The notes beneath the pieces were generated by a model, which worked only from the letters and a program-made list of their open reading frames with translations, was not told the DNA's origin and made no database searches. Both the position numbers and the translations under genes were made by a program. Positions 1 through 9,809 of a stretch of 64,000 nucleotides of DNA are shown here, piece after piece. The stretch covers positions 20,560-84,559 of the forward strand of contig DAOUKH010000024.1 in NCBI GenBank assembly GCA_034421515.1. The letters are read 5' to 3'. The DNA comes from DAOUKH01 sp034421515. Lineage in GTDB: Bacteria > Chloroflexota > Dehalococcoidia > SHYB01. The number at the start of each line of letters is the position of its first letter. Within the stretch, counting starts at the first letter, position 1.

Positions 1-654
1 CGCACCGATTTCGATGCACCGAAGCACAAGGGCATCAGCGTCTTCCTCGTGGACATGGAGACGCCCGGCGTGCAGACCCGCACCATCATCAACATGGCGG
101 GGCAGCACTCATTCAACGAGATCTACTTCGACAACGCCCGCGTGCCGGCGGAGAACCTCGTCGGCGGCGAAAACCAGGGCTGGTACATCGTGGCCACGGC
201 GCTCGACTTCGAGCGTTCGGGCATCACCTACGCCGCCTACTCACGCAAGACCCTGGCCCTCATCGAGGGTTTCCTGCAAGAGGGCCGCACCGCCGGGCAC
301 GCTTGGGCCCACGACCCCATCGCACGGCACATCGCCGCCGACGTCGCGGTGCAGGTCGCCATCCAACGCAGCTTCGCCTACCGCGTGGCGTGGATGCAAA
401 GCCGGGGCCTCGTGCCCAACCAAGAGGCGTCCGTGGCCAAGGTCTTCGGCTCGGAGACCCAGCAGCGCGCCGCGCAAGCCGCGGTGCGGATCGCGGGCAT
501 GGCAGGTCAGGTCAGCGACGGCGTCCGCGCGCCCATGCGGGGCCATGCGCTGACGCAGTACCTCAGCTCGATCTCGGTGACGATCGCGGCGGGCACGTCG
601 GAGATCCAGCGCAACATCATCGCCACCCGCGGGCAGGGGCTGCCTCGCAGCTAG
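1..654 (+). CDS. acyl-CoA dehydrogenase, C-terminal part (5' end outside window)
   Basis: The frame is open from base 1, so the gene begins upstream; 217 residues are visible. They cover the end of the middle beta domain (DAPKHKGISVFLVDM) and the helical C-terminal domain, ending with AAGTSEIQRNIIATRGQGLP, the signature that closes the FAD/CoA site in this family. The enzyme should oxidise an acyl-CoA to the enoyl-CoA and pass electrons to ETF; the substrate cannot be told. The visible FN-EIYFDNARVPAENLVG stretch is the usual flavin-domain exit. It is convergent with rpsI, with a palindromic repeat between them. It is one of four paralogues in the window. Confidence 0.93.
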   Translation, partial: RTDFDAPKHKGISVFLVDMETPGVQTRTIINMAGQHSFNEIYFDNARVPAENLVGGENQGWYIVATALDFERSGITYAAYSRKTLALIEGFLQEGRTAGHAWAHDPIARHIAADVAVQVAIQRSFAYRVAWMQSRGLVPNQEASVAKVFGSETQQRAAQAAVRIAGMAGQVSDGVRAPMRGHALTQYLSSISVTIAAGTSEIQRNIIATRGQGLPRS

Positions 655-728
655 GCGGCGGGCCGTCTGCGGGACGGTGGCGGGCTTCGTTGACCCGCGG
701 CGGTTGGCGCGGGGCCCCTCATCTCAAT

Positions 729-747
729 CTTCTCCCCAGGGGAGAAG
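729..747. repeat. 9-bp-arm palindrome in a convergent gap
   Basis: CTTCTCCCC and GGGGAGAAG flank a single A, forming a near-perfect hairpin 75 bp after the acyl-CoA dehydrogenase stop. A shorter form (TCTTCCCCAGGGGAGA) lies at 58701-58716 beside another copy of the dispersed repeat. It could act as a bidirectional terminator, but no T-tract follows it. Confidence 0.6.
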
Positions 748-760
748 AGGTCCGGACAAG

Positions 761-825
761 CCCTTCGGGCGCGGCGCGCCTAGCGGCGCGTGCCCTCTCT
801 CAGTCTCCCCCAGAGGGGGAGAAGC
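761..825 (+). repeat. dispersed multi-palindrome repeat, copy 1
   Basis: Three consecutive palindromes can be seen: a CCC-TTC-GGG hairpin, a GGCGCGCC/GGCGCG arm pair, and CTCTCTC followed by TCTCCCCC-AG-AGGGGGAGA. The same order recurs at 58610-58679 and 63008-63074, with partial copies at 54092-54143 and (inverted) 36704-36736. This copy lies between the convergent acyl-CoA dehydrogenase and rpsI genes, which suits a shared terminator or a REP-like element. Confidence 0.75.
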
Positions 826-852
826 TTGAGGTGGCTCACGGGGGTCAGGCGG

Positions 853-1260
853 CTAGCGCTTGGTCCACTGCGGCGCCTTGCGGGCGCGCTTGAGGCCGTA
901 CTTCTTGCGCTCCTTGATCCTGGGGTCGCGGGTAAGCATGCCCGCGTGCCGCAGGACCCCGCGCAGGGCCTCGTCGGAGTCGAGGAGGGCGCGGGCGAGG
1001 CCGTGGCGAATCGCGCCGGCCTGCGCGGCGACGCCACCGCCTTTGACCTTGACCATGGCGTTGTAGCGGTTGGCGTTGTTGGTGACGCGCAGCGGCTCGA
1101 TGGCGTGGGCCTGGAGCCTGGGAAGCGGAATCGCCGACTCGAGCGGCTTGCCGTTGACGACCACGGCGCCGCTGCCGGGCACGATGCGCACCTGCGCGAT
1201 AGCCTCCTTGCGCCGGCCGGTGCCGGAGTTGTACTGCTGTTGGGCCTGTCCAGTAGTCAT
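853..1260 (-). CDS. rpsI: 30S ribosomal protein S9
   Basis: The protein has 135 residues, the usual S9 length. The N terminus contains GTGRRKEAIAQVRIVPGSG and the C terminus ends in RKAPQWTKR, the conserved basic tail that reaches the P-site tRNA; the usual final S-K-R is here T-K-R. It lies 12 bp after rplM, the standard L13-S9 pair, and is the last gene of the large ribosomal protein cluster. The ATG start at 1260 gives the standard N terminus. Confidence 0.98.
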   Translation of the reverse strand: MTTGQAQQQYNSGTGRRKEAIAQVRIVPGSGAVVVNGKPLESAIPLPRLQAHAIEPLRVTNNANRYNAMVKVKGGGVAAQAGAIRHGLARALLDSDEALRGVLRHAGMLTRDPRIKERKKYGLKRARKAPQWTKR

Positions 1261-1272
1261 ACGCCGCTCTCT

Positions 1273-2196
1273 CTATTCCGATTCAGTTTCGCCGGCGTCG
1301 CCGGTCTCTTTCGCCTTCTTGGCCGTGGTCCGCTTCTTCGCCGGCGCACGTTTTCTCGCTGGCTTTTTGGGAGCCTCTGCCTCTTCGACGGGCGCCGCTT
1401 CCGCGACGGCCTCCTCAGGCTCTTGGGGCTCCTCATCGGCCGGCGCCTCTTCGGTAGCCTGCGCGGACGCTTCGGCCTTGGCCGCCTCGACCGCCTTCTT
1501 GGCCGTGCTTCGTTTTCTCGCCGGCTGCCGTTTCCTCGCCGGCTTCTTCGGGGCCTCCTTGGCCTCAGGGGCCTCTTCCGCCTCTTCGGCAGGCGCCGCC
1601 TCAGCGACGGCCTCCTCGACCTCGGGCGCCGTCTCTTCCTCGATCAGCTCCTCTTCCACGACAGCTGCGGCGGCCTCGGCCGCTTCCATCTCGGCGCGGC
1701 GCGCGGCGCGCTCGGCCTTCGTCGGTCTCGGCTTCTTCTTGGGCTTGCCAACGCGGTCGGGCCGGGAGAGTTCCTTGATCTGCGCGCCGTGCGGGTGGGT
1801 TTCCTCGGCGTAGACCTTGAGCTTGCGCAGCAGGCGGCGTCCGAGTGGACCCTTGGGGAGCATGCCCCAGACGGCGTACTCCATCACGCGGCGGGGCGAC
1901 TTCTCCATCATGCGGTCGAAGGAAAGCGCCTTCAGGCCGCCGGGGTAGCCGCTGTGCGAATAGTACGTCTTGTCGGTCTGCTTCGCGCCGCTGACCCTGA
2001 TCTTGGCCGCGTTGACGATGACGACGAAGTCGCCCACGTCCATGTGGGGGGTGAATGAGGGCTTATCCTTGCCGCGCAGGATGCGGGCGGCCTCGGAGGC
2101 GACGCGGCCCAGCGGACGGTCGGCGGCGTCGATGACGCGCCAACTCCGCTTGACCTCGGCGGCGCGAGGGGAGTAGGTCGTTTGTGTCGTATTCAT
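1273..2196 (-). CDS. rplM: 50S ribosomal protein L13 with long C-terminal tail
   Basis: Residues 1-150 are a normal L13 ([17 protein letters not shown] near the start, [20 protein letters not shown] towards the end). The usual length is about 142-150, but this protein has 307 residues. The extra half alternates acidic Ala/Glu blocks with two copies of a basic block, [18 protein letters not shown] and [18 protein letters not shown], which resemble histone H1 or HU tails. The reading frame is uninterrupted and rpsI follows at once. The ATG overlaps the truA stop by 4 bp, so the two are probably translationally coupled. The tail's role is unknown. Confidence 0.97.
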   Translation of the reverse strand: MNTTQTTYSPRAAEVKRSWRVIDAADRPLGRVASEAARILRGKDKPSFTPHMDVGDFVVIVNAAKIRVSGAKQTDKTYYSHSGYPGGLKALSFDRMMEKSPRRVMEYAVWGMLPKGPLGRRLLRKLKVYAEETHPHGAQIKELSRPDRVGKPKKKPRPTKAERAARRAEMEAAEAAAAVVEEELIEEETAPEVEEAVAEAAPAEEAEEAPEAKEAPKKPARKRQPARKRSTAKKAVEAAKAEASAQATEEAPADEEPQEPEEAVAEAAPVEEAEAPKKPARKRAPAKKRTTAKKAKETGDAGETESE

Positions 2197-3005
2197 GATG
2201 TTGGTCCGGCTAAGACTGTCTTTCGCGTTTCGTTCGCGGCGTTGCGCAGATCGTCTAGTTCGGGGAGCCGCACGGCGACGAGGGTGAGTCCTTGGGCGGG
2301 AAGCGTAGGGCCGGCGGCGCCTCGTACACCGCAGTCCCGCACCCGTTCGAGCTCGGCAAGACTGACCTTACCAAGCCCCACCTCGACGACGCCCCCCGCC
2401 ATGCGCCGCACCTGCTGGTGCAGGAAGGAGTCCCCCGTCACCTCGAAGGTGATGAGGTCGCCGTCGCGGGTCAACTCCGAGCGGGTGAGCGTCTTGCGGG
2501 TCCGCGCCTTTGGGGGAAGGTCGGGCCCGGCGAAGGGAGCGAAGTCGTGCTCGCCGAGAAAGAGAGCCGCGGCGCTGCACATCGCGTCGAAGTCGAGCGA
2601 GGCGGGAATCCAGTAGGCGCGGTCACGCATGAGGGGGGAGGGAGCGCGGCGGTTGAGGACGAGGTAGCGGTACTCTCGGGCGCTGGCCCTGACCCGTACG
2701 TCGTAGTCCATCGGAATCTCGAAGGCATCGAGGACGGCGACGTCGTCGGGGAGGTAGTGGTTGAGCGCCCGCATGAACGTCTCGGGCTCGTGGCGGGAGC
2801 CGCTGCGGAACGTGACCACCTGCCCCTCGGCGGAGACGCCGGCGTCGGTGCGGCTGGCGCAGGCGACGCGGAGCTTCTCGCCGGTGAAGGCGACGATGGC
2901 CCGTTCCAACTCGCCCTGGACCGTCGGCAGACCGGCCTGGAGCTGGAAGCCGTGATATTGCGCCCCGTCGTACTCGACGATCAGGGCGATCTTCTTAAGG
3001 TGCAT
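2193..3005 (-). CDS. truA: tRNA pseudouridine(38-40) synthase TruA
   Basis: The 270-residue length matches the TruA family. The N-terminal half has [17 protein letters not shown] and the catalytic aspartate motif [17 protein letters not shown]. The second half carries [19 protein letters not shown], the other family hallmark. The enzyme isomerises uridines 38-40 of the tRNA anticodon arm in the cytoplasm. It sits between rplQ (14 bp away) and rplM (4-bp overlap), the common rplQ-truA-rplM-rpsI order, so it is probably transcribed with the ribosomal operon. Confidence 0.97.
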   Translation of the reverse strand: MHLKKIALIVEYDGAQYHGFQLQAGLPTVQGELERAIVAFTGEKLRVACASRTDAGVSAEGQVVTFRSGSRHEPETFMRALNHYLPDDVAVLDAFEIPMDYDVRVRASAREYRYLVLNRRAPSPLMRDRAYWIPASLDFDAMCSAAALFLGEHDFAPFAGPDLPPKARTRKTLTRSELTRDGDLITFEVTGDSFLHQQVRRMAGGVVEVGLGKVSLAELERVRDCGVRGAAGPTLPAQGLTLVAVRLPELDDLRNAANETRKTVLAGPTS

Positions 3006-3019
3006 CGCGGGGCTCGCGG

Positions 3020-3370
3020 CTAGACGAGCTCCACTTGCGCCATCGGCGCCATATCGCCCTTGCGGGGGCCGAGCTTCGTCAGGCGGGTGTAGCCGCCGGC
3101 CCGTTCCTCGTAGCGGGGCGCGATTTCGTCGAACAGCTTCTTGACGACGCCGGTGTCGAAGATGAACGCCAGCGCCTGTCGCCGATGGGAAAGGTCGCCC
3201 TTCTTGCCGAGGGTGATCATCCGCTCGGTAAGGCTTCGGACTTCCTTCGCCTTGGCTTCGGTGGTGACGAGCTTCTCGTGGCGAAGCAGGTCGGTGACCT
3301 GATTGCGGTAGAGCGCGCGACGGTGCGTCGAGCTTCTCCCGAGGCGCCGCCCTGCCATTCGGTGTCTCAT
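3020..3370 (-). CDS. rplQ: 50S ribosomal protein L17
   Basis: The 116-residue protein is a full-length bacterial L17. It opens with [20 protein letters not shown], diagnostic for the family, and ends in [17 protein letters not shown]. It lies 7 bp after rpoA, the universal rpoA-rplQ pair. No tail is present, in contrast to several neighbours. Confidence 0.98.
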   Translation of the reverse strand: MRHRMAGRRLGRSSTHRRALYRNQVTDLLRHEKLVTTEAKAKEVRSLTERMITLGKKGDLSHRRQALAFIFDTGVVKKLFDEIAPRYEERAGGYTRLTKLGPRKGDMAPMAQVELV

Positions 3371-3377
3371 TGCAGTC

Positions 3378-4583
3378 CTATTCCGTTTCCGCTTCGTCCT
3401 CGGCTTCGTCTTTTTCTTCTTGGCCCAACAGCGCGCGCAGCGCGGAGAGGTCCTTCACCGGCTCGTCGCTGATCCTACGCGGCTTCTCCTGCTCGCCTTC
3501 CTCGCCGTCAGCCCCCTCGCGCGCGGGGGGCTCGTCGTCCGGCGCGAACGACCTCGGCAGCGATAGAACGTCGACTTCCGCGTCGGCCTCTTCCGCGAGG
3601 GCGGTCACCTCGGCGTCTTCGTCGGTGCTGGGGATGCCGAGCGCGGCGAGGCGTTCGTTGAGCTCATCAAGCGACTTCTGCCCGAAGTTCTTGATGGCGA
3701 GCAGCTCCTCTCGGCTCTTGTCGAGAATCTCGCCGACCGTGTCGATCTTGCCGCGCTTCAGGCAGTTCAGCGTGCGGACGGAAAGCTCGAGCTTCTCGAT
3801 CGGCATGTTGTAGTGCTCGCTCGATACGCCGGCGCGCAGGCCCTTGCGGCCCTCGTCCGACTCCTGGCCGATCGTGGCGAACATGCCGAACGACTCGACG
3901 AGGAGTTGGGCCGACTCGCGCATCGCCTCCAGCGGGCTCTTGGAGCCGTCGGTCCAGATCTCGATGGTGAGCTTCTCGTAGTCGGTGATCTGGCCCACGC
4001 GGGTCTTCTCGACGTGATAGTTGACCCGCTTGATGGGCGTGTAGATCGCGTCGACGGGAAGGACGCCGATGGGCTGTTCCTCGACGGGCGTGGCGGGCTT
4101 GTAGCCCTTGCCCTGTTCAACGTGCAGGTCCATGGAGAGCCGCGCGTCGGCGCTGCTGAGGCCCGCGATATAGGCCTCGGGGTTCACGATGTCGTAGTCC
4201 GCCGAGGGCTGAATGTCGCCCGCGGTGACCTGTCCCGGCCCCTGCACTTCGAGCCGGAGCGTGCCCGGCCGGTCGGAGTGGCCGCGGAGGCGGACGCTCT
4301 TGATGTTCAGAATGATCTCGGTCACGTCCTCGCGGATGCCGGGCAGCGTCGAGTACTCGTGCTGGACGCCGTCGATACGGACGGCGTGGACCGCTGAACC
4401 GACGAGCGAGTTCAGCAGCACGCGCCGCAGGGCGTTGCCCAACGTCGCACCGAAGCCGCGTTCAAGGGGCTCGGCGACAAACTTGCCGTACTCGTCCGCC
4501 AGCTCCTCCGCCTCGATGGATGGGATCGCGGGGGGGACTTCAACTATGGGCGCTTCGGGGCCTGGCTCAATGCCGATCGTCAC
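3378..4583 (-). CDS. rpoA: DNA-directed RNA polymerase alpha subunit
   Basis: I place the start at GTG 4583, 8 bases after TAGGAG and just past the rpsD stop; an open frame continues upstream but overlaps rpsD. This gives 401 residues. The N-terminal domain contains [18 protein letters not shown], and the C-terminal DNA-binding domain contains [20 protein letters not shown]. Alpha subunits usually end near residue 315-330; here residues 318-401 form an extra acidic tail, part of the pattern seen across this operon. The subunit nucleates RNA polymerase assembly and contacts UP elements and activators. Confidence 0.97.
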   Translation of the reverse strand: MTIGIEPGPEAPIVEVPPAIPSIEAEELADEYGKFVAEPLERGFGATLGNALRRVLLNSLVGSAVHAVRIDGVQHEYSTLPGIREDVTEIILNIKSVRLRGHSDRPGTLRLEVQGPGQVTAGDIQPSADYDIVNPEAYIAGLSSADARLSMDLHVEQGKGYKPATPVEEQPIGVLPVDAIYTPIKRVNYHVEKTRVGQITDYEKLTIEIWTDGSKSPLEAMRESAQLLVESFGMFATIGQESDEGRKGLRAGVSSEHYNMPIEKLELSVRTLNCLKRGKIDTVGEILDKSREELLAIKNFGQKSLDELNERLAALGIPSTDEDAEVTALAEEADAEVDVLSLPRSFAPDDEPPAREGADGEEGEQEKPRRISDEPVKDLSALRALLGQEEKDEAEDEAETE

Positions 4584-4594
4584 GCTAAGCACTC

Positions 4595-5224
4595 CTACCG
4601 AGCGTAAAACTCCACGATCATGCGGTCGTCGACCTTCACGTCCATCTCGGACGGTTCGGGCAGCGCCTCGACCTTGCCGGTCACGGCCTCGGCGTCGAGC
4701 GAGAGCCACTTCGGCAGGGGTTTGCGCCGCAGGTCGGCCACGATGATCTTGTACAACTCCGTGTTTCGGGCGCGCTCGGTCCACCCGATCACGTCACCCT
4801 CCTTGACCCGGAACGACGGGATGTCGACCCGCCGACCGTTCACCGTCATGTGACGGTGGCGAATGGCCTGGCGGGCCTGGGCCCGCGATTCAGCGAAGCC
4901 GAGCCGGTAGACCACGTTATCGAGCCTGCGCTCCAGGAACTGGAGCAGGTGCTCGCCGGTCACGCCGGACTTTCGCGAAGCCTCTTCGTAATAGCTGTAG
5001 AACTGACGCTCGAGCACGCCGTAGATGGAGCGCGCCCGCTTCTTCTCTTTGAGCTGCATGCCGTGCTCGGAGACGCGGCGGCGGCGGGATGCGCCATGCT
5101 GTCCGGGCGGATTGCTCCGTTTCTCGATAGCGCATTTCGGGGTGAGACAGCGCTCGCCCTTCAGGAACAGCTTCTCTCCCGCCCTCCGGCAGAGCCGGCA
5201 GACGGGGCCGGTGTATCTGGCCAC
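4595..5224 (-). CDS. rpsD: 30S ribosomal protein S4
   Basis: The start is GTG 5224 behind GGAGG; the frame runs further upstream but that would overlap rpsK. The 209-residue product begins VARYTGPVCRLCRRAGEKL and keeps the zinc-type cysteines (C-x2-C, then C and C near residues 26 and 31). It has the S4 RNA-binding domain (ERRLDNVVYRLGFAESRAQA and RHRMTVNGRRVDIPS-like segment). S4 is a primary 16S binder and an autogenous repressor of the alpha operon in other bacteria. rpoA follows after 11 bp. Confidence 0.97.
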   Translation of the reverse strand: MARYTGPVCRLCRRAGEKLFLKGERCLTPKCAIEKRSNPPGQHGASRRRRVSEHGMQLKEKKRARSIYGVLERQFYSYYEEASRKSGVTGEHLLQFLERRLDNVVYRLGFAESRAQARQAIRHRHMTVNGRRVDIPSFRVKEGDVIGWTERARNTELYKIIVADLRRKPLPKWLSLDAEAVTGKVEALPEPSEMDVKVDDRMIVEFYAR

Positions 5225-5256
5225 CTTGCCTCCTTGGTCTTCCCTAGTCCGAAGCC

Positions 5257-5643
5257 CTAGACGCGGCGCTTCTTGCGCGCCCGAACGCCGTTGTGGGGAA
5301 TCGGGGTCACGTCGCGGATGCTGGTGACCTGGATTCCCGACGCCTGGAGCGACCGGATCGCGGCCTCGCGGCCCGATCCCGGCCCGCGCACCATGACTTC
5401 CACCTGCCGCATGCCGTTGTCCATGCCGCGCTTGGCGGCTTCCTCGGCGGCGCGCTGGGCCGCGAAGGCGGTCCCTTTCCGCGACCCCTTGAAGCCGACC
5501 GCGCCCGAGCTGCCCCACGAGATCACGTTGCCCGCGAGGTCGGTGAGCGTCACCCGGGTGTTGTTGAACGTCGATTGGATGTAGGCGCGGCCCTGCGGCA
5601 CGTTCTTGCGTTCGCGGCGGCGCCCTCGTTGTTTCTTCGCCAT
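5257..5643 (-). CDS. rpsK: 30S ribosomal protein S11
   Basis: A full-length, 128-residue S11. It contains [19 protein letters not shown] and ends in [20 protein letters not shown], both near-invariant in the family. S11 lies on the 30S platform. The order rpsM-rpsK-rpsD-rpoA is the standard alpha operon. Confidence 0.98.
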   Translation of the reverse strand: MAKKQRGRRRERKNVPQGRAYIQSTFNNTRVTLTDLAGNVISWGSSGAVGFKGSRKGTAFAAQRAAEEAAKRGMDNGMRQVEVMVRGPGSGREAAIRSLQASGIQVTSIRDVTPIPHNGVRARKKRRV

Positions 5644-5674
5644 GGTGTTTTTGCCTCAGCCGTGCCCGGCGGTC

Positions 5675-6058
5675 CTACTTCTTCGCGGCGCGGCGCTTGC
5701 CGGCGACGGTGCGCCTGGAGCCCCGCTTCGTGCGCGCGTTTGTCTTCGTCCGCTGTCCACGCACCGGGAGGGCGCGACGGTGCCGGAACCCGCGGTAGCT
5801 GCCGATGTCGATGAGCCGGCGGATGTTCTGGGTGGTCTCGCGGCGGAGGTCGCCTTCGATCAGATAACCGCTGCCGTCGATGGCGGCGCGGACGCGGTTC
5901 AGCTCGTCCTCGGTGAGGTCCTTGACGCGGGGATTGCCGTCGAGGCCCACGCGCTCCACGATCTGCTTGGCCCGCGTCGCGCCGATGCCGTGGATGTACC
6001 GCACCGCGAACTCTACGCGCTTGTTATCGGGAATATCGACGCCCGCGACTCGAGCCAT
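5675..6058 (-). CDS. rpsM: 30S ribosomal protein S13
   Basis: The 127-residue product starts [20 protein letters not shown] and has [13 protein letters not shown] (helix-two-turn-helix) and [20 protein letters not shown], the conserved C-terminal region that contacts P-site tRNA and 23S helix 38. It lies after rpmJ and before rpsK, the normal place. Confidence 0.98.
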   Translation of the reverse strand: MARVAGVDIPDNKRVEFAVRYIHGIGATRAKQIVERVGLDGNPRVKDLTEDELNRVRAAIDGSGYLIEGDLRRETTQNIRRLIDIGSYRGFRHRRALPVRGQRTKTNARTKRGSRRTVAGKRRAAKK

Positions 6059-6079
6059 AGTTCCGACCTCTCGCTTCCG

Positions 6080-6193
6080 CTATCCCTGCCGCTGCTTGTG
6101 CTTGGCGTTGACGCAGATGATGCGCAGCGTTCCCTTGCGGCGAATGACCTTGCACTTGTCGCAGCGGGGCTTGATGGATGCTCGCACTTTCAT
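6080..6193 (-). CDS. rpmJ: 50S ribosomal protein L36
   Basis: Reading the minus strand from ATG 6193 gives 37 residues: [20 protein letters not shown] and then [17 protein letters not shown]. This is a zinc-type L36, with C-x2-C, a third Cys and a His in the expected places. It sits between infA (18 bp) and rpsM (21 bp), its usual position. Confidence 0.97.
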   Translation of the reverse strand: MKVRASIKPRCDKCKVIRRKGTLRIICVNAKHKQRQG

Positions 6194-6211
6194 CGGCTTT
6201 TCCTTATCGCG

Positions 6212-6430
6212 TTACTTGAATCGATAGGTGATGCGGCCTCGCGCCAAGTCGTAGGGCGAAAGCTCGACGAGGACGCGGTCGCCGGGGAGAATCTTGATGA
6301 AGTTCATCCTGATCTTGCCCGAGACGTGCGCCAGCACCTTGTGGCTGTTGGGCAGGTCGACGCGGAACATCGCGTTGGGCAGCGTCTCCGAAACCGTTCC
6401 CTCGACTTCAATCGCTTGTTTTCTTGGCAA
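6212..6430 (-). CDS. infA: translation initiation factor IF-1
   Basis: The start is TTG 6430, 8 bases after AGGAG; earlier in-frame starts overlap map. The product is exactly 72 residues, the standard IF-1 length. It shows the S1/OB fold motifs [19 protein letters not shown] and [22 protein letters not shown]-1 blocks the A site of the 30S subunit during initiation. The map-infA-rpmJ order is typical. Confidence 0.96.
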   Translation of the reverse strand: MPRKQAIEVEGTVSETLPNAMFRVDLPNSHKVLAHVSGKIRMNFIKILPGDRVLVELSPYDLARGRITYRFK

Positions 6431-6441
6431 ACCGTAGTCTC

Positions 6442-7251
6442 CTAAGCTCTCCCTATCGCATAGTCCTTGTCGCGCCGCGCGGTCAAAATCTCGGGGCCAT
6501 CGTCGAGGATGGCCACGGTGTGTTCGTAGTGGGCCGACAGCGCCCCGTCCTCGGTGACAACGGTCCAACCGTCGGACAATAGCCGCGTCTTCCAACCTCC
6601 CACGTTCACCATCGGTTCGATGGCCAAGACCAAGCCCTTCCGCAGAAGCAGGCCCCGTCCCGGCTCGCCGAAATTGGGCACCGACGGCTCCTCGTGAAGG
6701 TCCCGTCCGATCCCATGTCCGACGTACTCTCGCACCACGGAAAGGCCTCGCTTATCGGCGCAGGCTTGCGCGGCGGCGGAGACGTCGCCCATCCGGGCGC
6801 CCACGCGGCACTGCTCGATGGCCGCGTAGAGGGAGTCCTCGGCACAGTCGGTCACCGCCCGTGCCGCTTCCGAGGCTTCGCCCACTGGAATGGTCACCGC
6901 GGAATCTCCGTGGAACCCGTCCACGATTGCGCCGCAATCGATGCTCAATATGTCGCCGTCTTTCAGCCTCCGATTCCCCGGAATTCCATGCACGACCTCT
7001 TCGTTGAGCGACGTGCAAATCGAAGCGGGGAAACCGCGGTAGCCCAGGAACGAGGGGACCGCGCCTTCGCCCGTAATCGTGTCGTATGCGATATCGTCGA
7101 GTTCTTTGGTGGCGACTCCCGGACGCACCGCCGCCAAGACCCTGTCGATGGTCTTTGCGACAACCGCTCCCGCCCGGCGCATCACGTCGATCTCGGCGTC
7201 GGACTTAATGATGACGCCGGTCGGCTTGATACGGGGCTGCTCTACTCTCAT
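6442..7251 (-). CDS. map: methionine aminopeptidase type I
   Basis: This 269-residue enzyme removes the initiator methionine from nascent proteins. The five metal ligands are visible: D in [12 protein letters not shown] in [10 protein letters not shown] in [18 protein letters not shown] in LAIEPMVN and E in [12 protein letters not shown] [13 protein letters not shown]. It is slightly longer than the about 250-residue E. coli enzyme because of a short N-terminal lead. It lies between adk and infA in the spc operon, as in Gram-positives. Confidence 0.97.
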   Translation of the reverse strand: MRVEQPRIKPTGVIIKSDAEIDVMRRAGAVVAKTIDRVLAAVRPGVATKELDDIAYDTITGEGAVPSFLGYRGFPASICTSLNEEVVHGIPGNRRLKDGDILSIDCGAIVDGFHGDSAVTIPVGEASEAARAVTDCAEDSLYAAIEQCRVGARMGDVSAAAQACADKRGLSVVREYVGHGIGRDLHEEPSVPNFGEPGRGLLLRKGLVLAIEPMVNVGGWKTRLLSDGWTVVTEDGALSAHYEHTVAILDDGPEILTARRDKDYAIGRA

Positions 7252-7261
7252 GAAAACCTTT

Positions 7262-7813
7262 CTATTTTAGGACATCCACGAGATTTTTGCCTACTTGCTC
7301 GATACTGGCCTCACCGTTGACCTCCACCAACCGGCCGGCGTCGCGGTAGTTCTCGATCATGGGGGCCGTCTGTTCTTGGTAGACATTGAGGCGGCGGCGC
7401 GCGGTGGCCTCGCCGTCATCGGCGCGGCCGCGTCCGGCGATGCGCTTCAGGAGCTCCTCGTCGGAGACCTTGACGTAGACGATCTTGTCGATGCCCGCAA
7501 CGCCGGCGCCGGCGAGCGCCACGTCGAGCGCGTCGGCCTGGTCGCGGTTGCGGGGGAAGCCGTCGAGGCTGTAGCCCTTGGCGCAGTCGGGCCGTTCGAT
7601 GCGGCCCAAGATCATCTTGATGGTGACCTCGTTGGGGACAAGCTCGCCGCGCTCCATGTACTGCTTCGCCAGCAGGCCGAGCTCGGTGCCGCGCTCCTGC
7701 TCCTCGCGGAAGAGGTCGCCCGACGAGATATGGGCGATGCCGAACGCGTTCGTCAGCGTCGCCGCCTGCGTGCCCTTGCCGGACCCCGGCGCGCCTACCA
7801 GGATGATGCGCAC
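7262..7813 (-). CDS. adk: adenylate kinase (short-lid form)
   Basis: GTG 7813, behind GGAAGGGA, begins VRIILVGAPGSGKGTQAATL with the P-loop GAPGSGKGT. An upstream in-frame start would overlap secY. The protein has 183 residues because the LID is cut to a short loop (IAGRGRADDGEATARRRLNVY) without the zinc-finger segment of about 30 residues found in long forms. The NMP-binding DGFPRNRDQADAL is intact. It interconverts ATP + AMP and 2 ADP. Confidence 0.96.
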   Translation of the reverse strand: MRIILVGAPGSGKGTQAATLTNAFGIAHISSGDLFREEQERGTELGLLAKQYMERGELVPNEVTIKMILGRIERPDCAKGYSLDGFPRNRDQADALDVALAGAGVAGIDKIVYVKVSDEELLKRIAGRGRADDGEATARRRLNVYQEQTAPMIENYRDAGRLVEVNGEASIEQVGKNLVDVLK

Positions 7814-7856
7814 GACAGTCCCTTCCGGCCTGACATGTTGATTCGCGCCGAACGCA

Positions 7857-9185
7857 TCATCGGATGAAGCCCTCATAGCGCCGCATCATGAGCTGCGCCT
7901 CGAGCTGGCGCATGGTGTCGAGCGAAACGCCGACCACGATGAGCAGGGCCGCGGCGCTGAGTCCGAGCTGGCCGATGCCGACCAGCCCGCGGGCGAAGAA
8001 GGGCATGATGGCGACAAGGCCCAGGAAGATGGCGCCGCCGGTGGTGATCCGGATGATCACGCGGTTCAGATACTCCTCCGTGGGGCGTCCGGGCCGGATG
8101 CCCGGCACGAAGCCTCCGTTCTTCTGCAAGTTTTCGGCGAGGTTCTGCTGCTGGAAGATGACCAACGTGTAGAAGAAGGTGAACGCCACGACGAGGAGGA
8201 AGGTCAGCAGCCAGTAGAGCGCGCCCGTGGGCGCGAACAGGTCTTGCACCGACCGCGCGAAGCTCGAGAGGCCCGTGCTTTCCACCCCGACGAAGTAGCT
8301 GGCCACGATCGAGGGAAAGATCATGATGGAGAAAGCGAAGATGAGCGGAATCATCCCCGCCGAGTTCACCCGGAGCGGGATGTAGGACGATCCCGCTTGG
8401 CGGTACATCCTCCCCCCGCGGAAGAGGCTCCGTCCGTACTGCACCGGAATCCGCCGCTGCCCTTCGGTCACCACCACGATGGCGTAGACGATCGCGATGG
8501 CCGCGATCACGAGCAGCACCACGCCGCTGGTCACGCCCTCGGCGTCGAGGAGCTGTTGTGAGATCGAGGGCAGGCTGGCCACGATGCCGCCGAAGATGAT
8601 CAGCGAGATGCCGTTGCCGATGCCCTTTTCCGTGATGAGCTCGCCGAGCCAGACGAGGAACATCGTCCCCGCCACCAGCGAGAACAACATGGCGATGGTG
8701 CCCAGGCTATCTTCGCTGCTGAAGCTCACCCCCGAAATGACGCCGTAGCGCTGGAGGAGGAGCAACTGGCCGTAGCCCTGAGCGAAGGCGAGCGGGACAG
8801 TGAGCCAGTGCGTGTATTGGCTGATCTTCTGACGGCCGTATTCGCCCTCCCGCGCGATCGCCTGCAAGCGGGGGATGACGGGCACGAGGAGCTGCATGAT
8901 GATCGAGGAGGTGATGTAGGGGTAGACCCCCATCGAGGCGATGCTGAGGTTTCGAAGCGCCCCACCGCTGAAGACGTCGAGGAAGCCGAGCAATGCGTCG
9001 CCTTGGAAGACGCGGTCAAGCTCATCGGCGTCGACGCCGGGAACGGGCACGTTCGCGACGAAGCGAAAAACGACCAGCATCGCCAGCGTGAAGAGGATCT
9101 TGAAGCGCAGGTCCGGTTGGCGGAACGCGTCCCCGATCGCGGAGAGGAAGCGAACGCTACTCGGCTGGGCCTGTTGCTGCTGCAC
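7857..9185 (-). CDS. secY: protein translocase subunit SecY
   Basis: The 442-residue protein is a normal-length SecY with ten predicted membrane spans. It has the plug/TM2 region [25 protein letters not shown] segment, the cytosolic loop [11 protein letters not shown] and [17 protein letters not shown] before the last spans. It forms the Sec channel in the inner membrane. The GTG start at 9185 lies inside the end of rplO (29-bp overlap) with GAGGTG upstream, so translation is probably coupled. Confidence 0.97.
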   Translation of the reverse strand: MQQQQAQPSSVRFLSAIGDAFRQPDLRFKILFTLAMLVVFRFVANVPVPGVDADELDRVFQGDALLGFLDVFSGGALRNLSIASMGVYPYITSSIIMQLLVPVIPRLQAIAREGEYGRQKISQYTHWLTVPLAFAQGYGQLLLLQRYGVISGVSFSSEDSLGTIAMLFSLVAGTMFLVWLGELITEKGIGNGISLIIFGGIVASLPSISQQLLDAEGVTSGVVLLVIAAIAIVYAIVVVTEGQRRIPVQYGRSLFRGGRMYRQAGSSYIPLRVNSAGMIPLIFAFSIMIFPSIVASYFVGVESTGLSSFARSVQDLFAPTGALYWLLTFLLVVAFTFFYTLVIFQQQNLAENLQKNGGFVPGIRPGRPTEEYLNRVIIRITTGGAIFLGLVAIMPFFARGLVGIGQLGLSAAALLIVVGVSLDTMRQLEAQLMMRRYEGFIR

Positions 9186-9624
9186 CGATCACCTCGACCT
9201 TGCCCTTGGCCGCTTCGATCTTCTGCTTCGCCGAATCGGAGAACTTGTTCGCGCTCACTTCGAGCGCCTTGGTGAGATCGCCGTTGCCCAGAATCTTGAC
9301 CGGGGTCTTGAGCGTGCGGACCAGCCCCTTGGCGAGGAGCGCCTCGGGCGTCACCACGGCCCCGTCGTCGAACCGCTCCAGGGAGGCGACGTTGACTACC
9401 TGGTACTCGACGCGGAACGGGTTGCGGAAGCCTCGGTGATGCGGCATGCGCTTCACAAACGGAAGCTGGCCGCCCTCGAATCCGGGCCGGATGCGGACGC
9501 CGGACCGGGCCTTCTGGCCCTTCGAGCCTTTACCGGCGAAGGTCCCTTTACCGCTGCCGACGCCGCGGCCCAGGCGCTTCGCCGGCTTGGCGATGGCCGG
9601 TCGTTTGAGTTCGTGTTCTCTCAT
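9157..9624 (-). CDS. rplO: 50S ribosomal protein L15
   Basis: A 155-residue L15 with the conserved N-terminal region [19 protein letters not shown] and [18 protein letters not shown]. It overlaps rpmD by 4 bp (ATGA) and secY by 29 bp. L15 organises 23S rRNA late in 50S assembly. Confidence 0.97.
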   Translation of the reverse strand: MREHELKRPAIAKPAKRLGRGVGSGKGTFAGKGSKGQKARSGVRIRPGFEGGQLPFVKRMPHHRGFRNPFRVEYQVVNVASLERFDDGAVVTPEALLAKGLVRTLKTPVKILGNGDLTKALEVSANKFSDSAKQKIEAAKGKVEVIGAAATGPAE

Positions 9625-9800
9625 AGCGTGTCGACCTTCACCAGGTGGCGGACCTTATGGACCATGCCGCGCACCGAGGGTGTGTCCTCTTTTTCCACGG
9701 CATGTCGAATGCGGCGCAGGCCCAGGGCCTTGACGGTAGCGCCCTGGTCCCTTTCGTAGCCAATGGGGCTTTTGACGAGCGTGATGCGGAGCTTGCCCAT
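9621..9800 (-). CDS. rpmD: 50S ribosomal protein L30
   Basis: Reading the minus strand from ATG 9800 gives a 59-residue L30: [32 protein letters not shown], then [17 protein letters not shown]. The motif SPIG followed by LGL is diagnostic. It sits between rpsE and rplO as in other spc operons. Confidence 0.96.
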   Translation of the reverse strand: MGKLRITLVKSPIGYERDQGATVKALGLRRIRHAVEKEDTPSVRGMVHKVRHLVKVDTL

Positions 9801-9809
9801 GATTCGCCC

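Noticed and set aside
4584..4784. Extended N terminus of RpoA
   Set aside because: The extra residues overlap rpsD, are basic and unlike any alpha subunit, and the GTG at 4583 has a good ribosome binding site.
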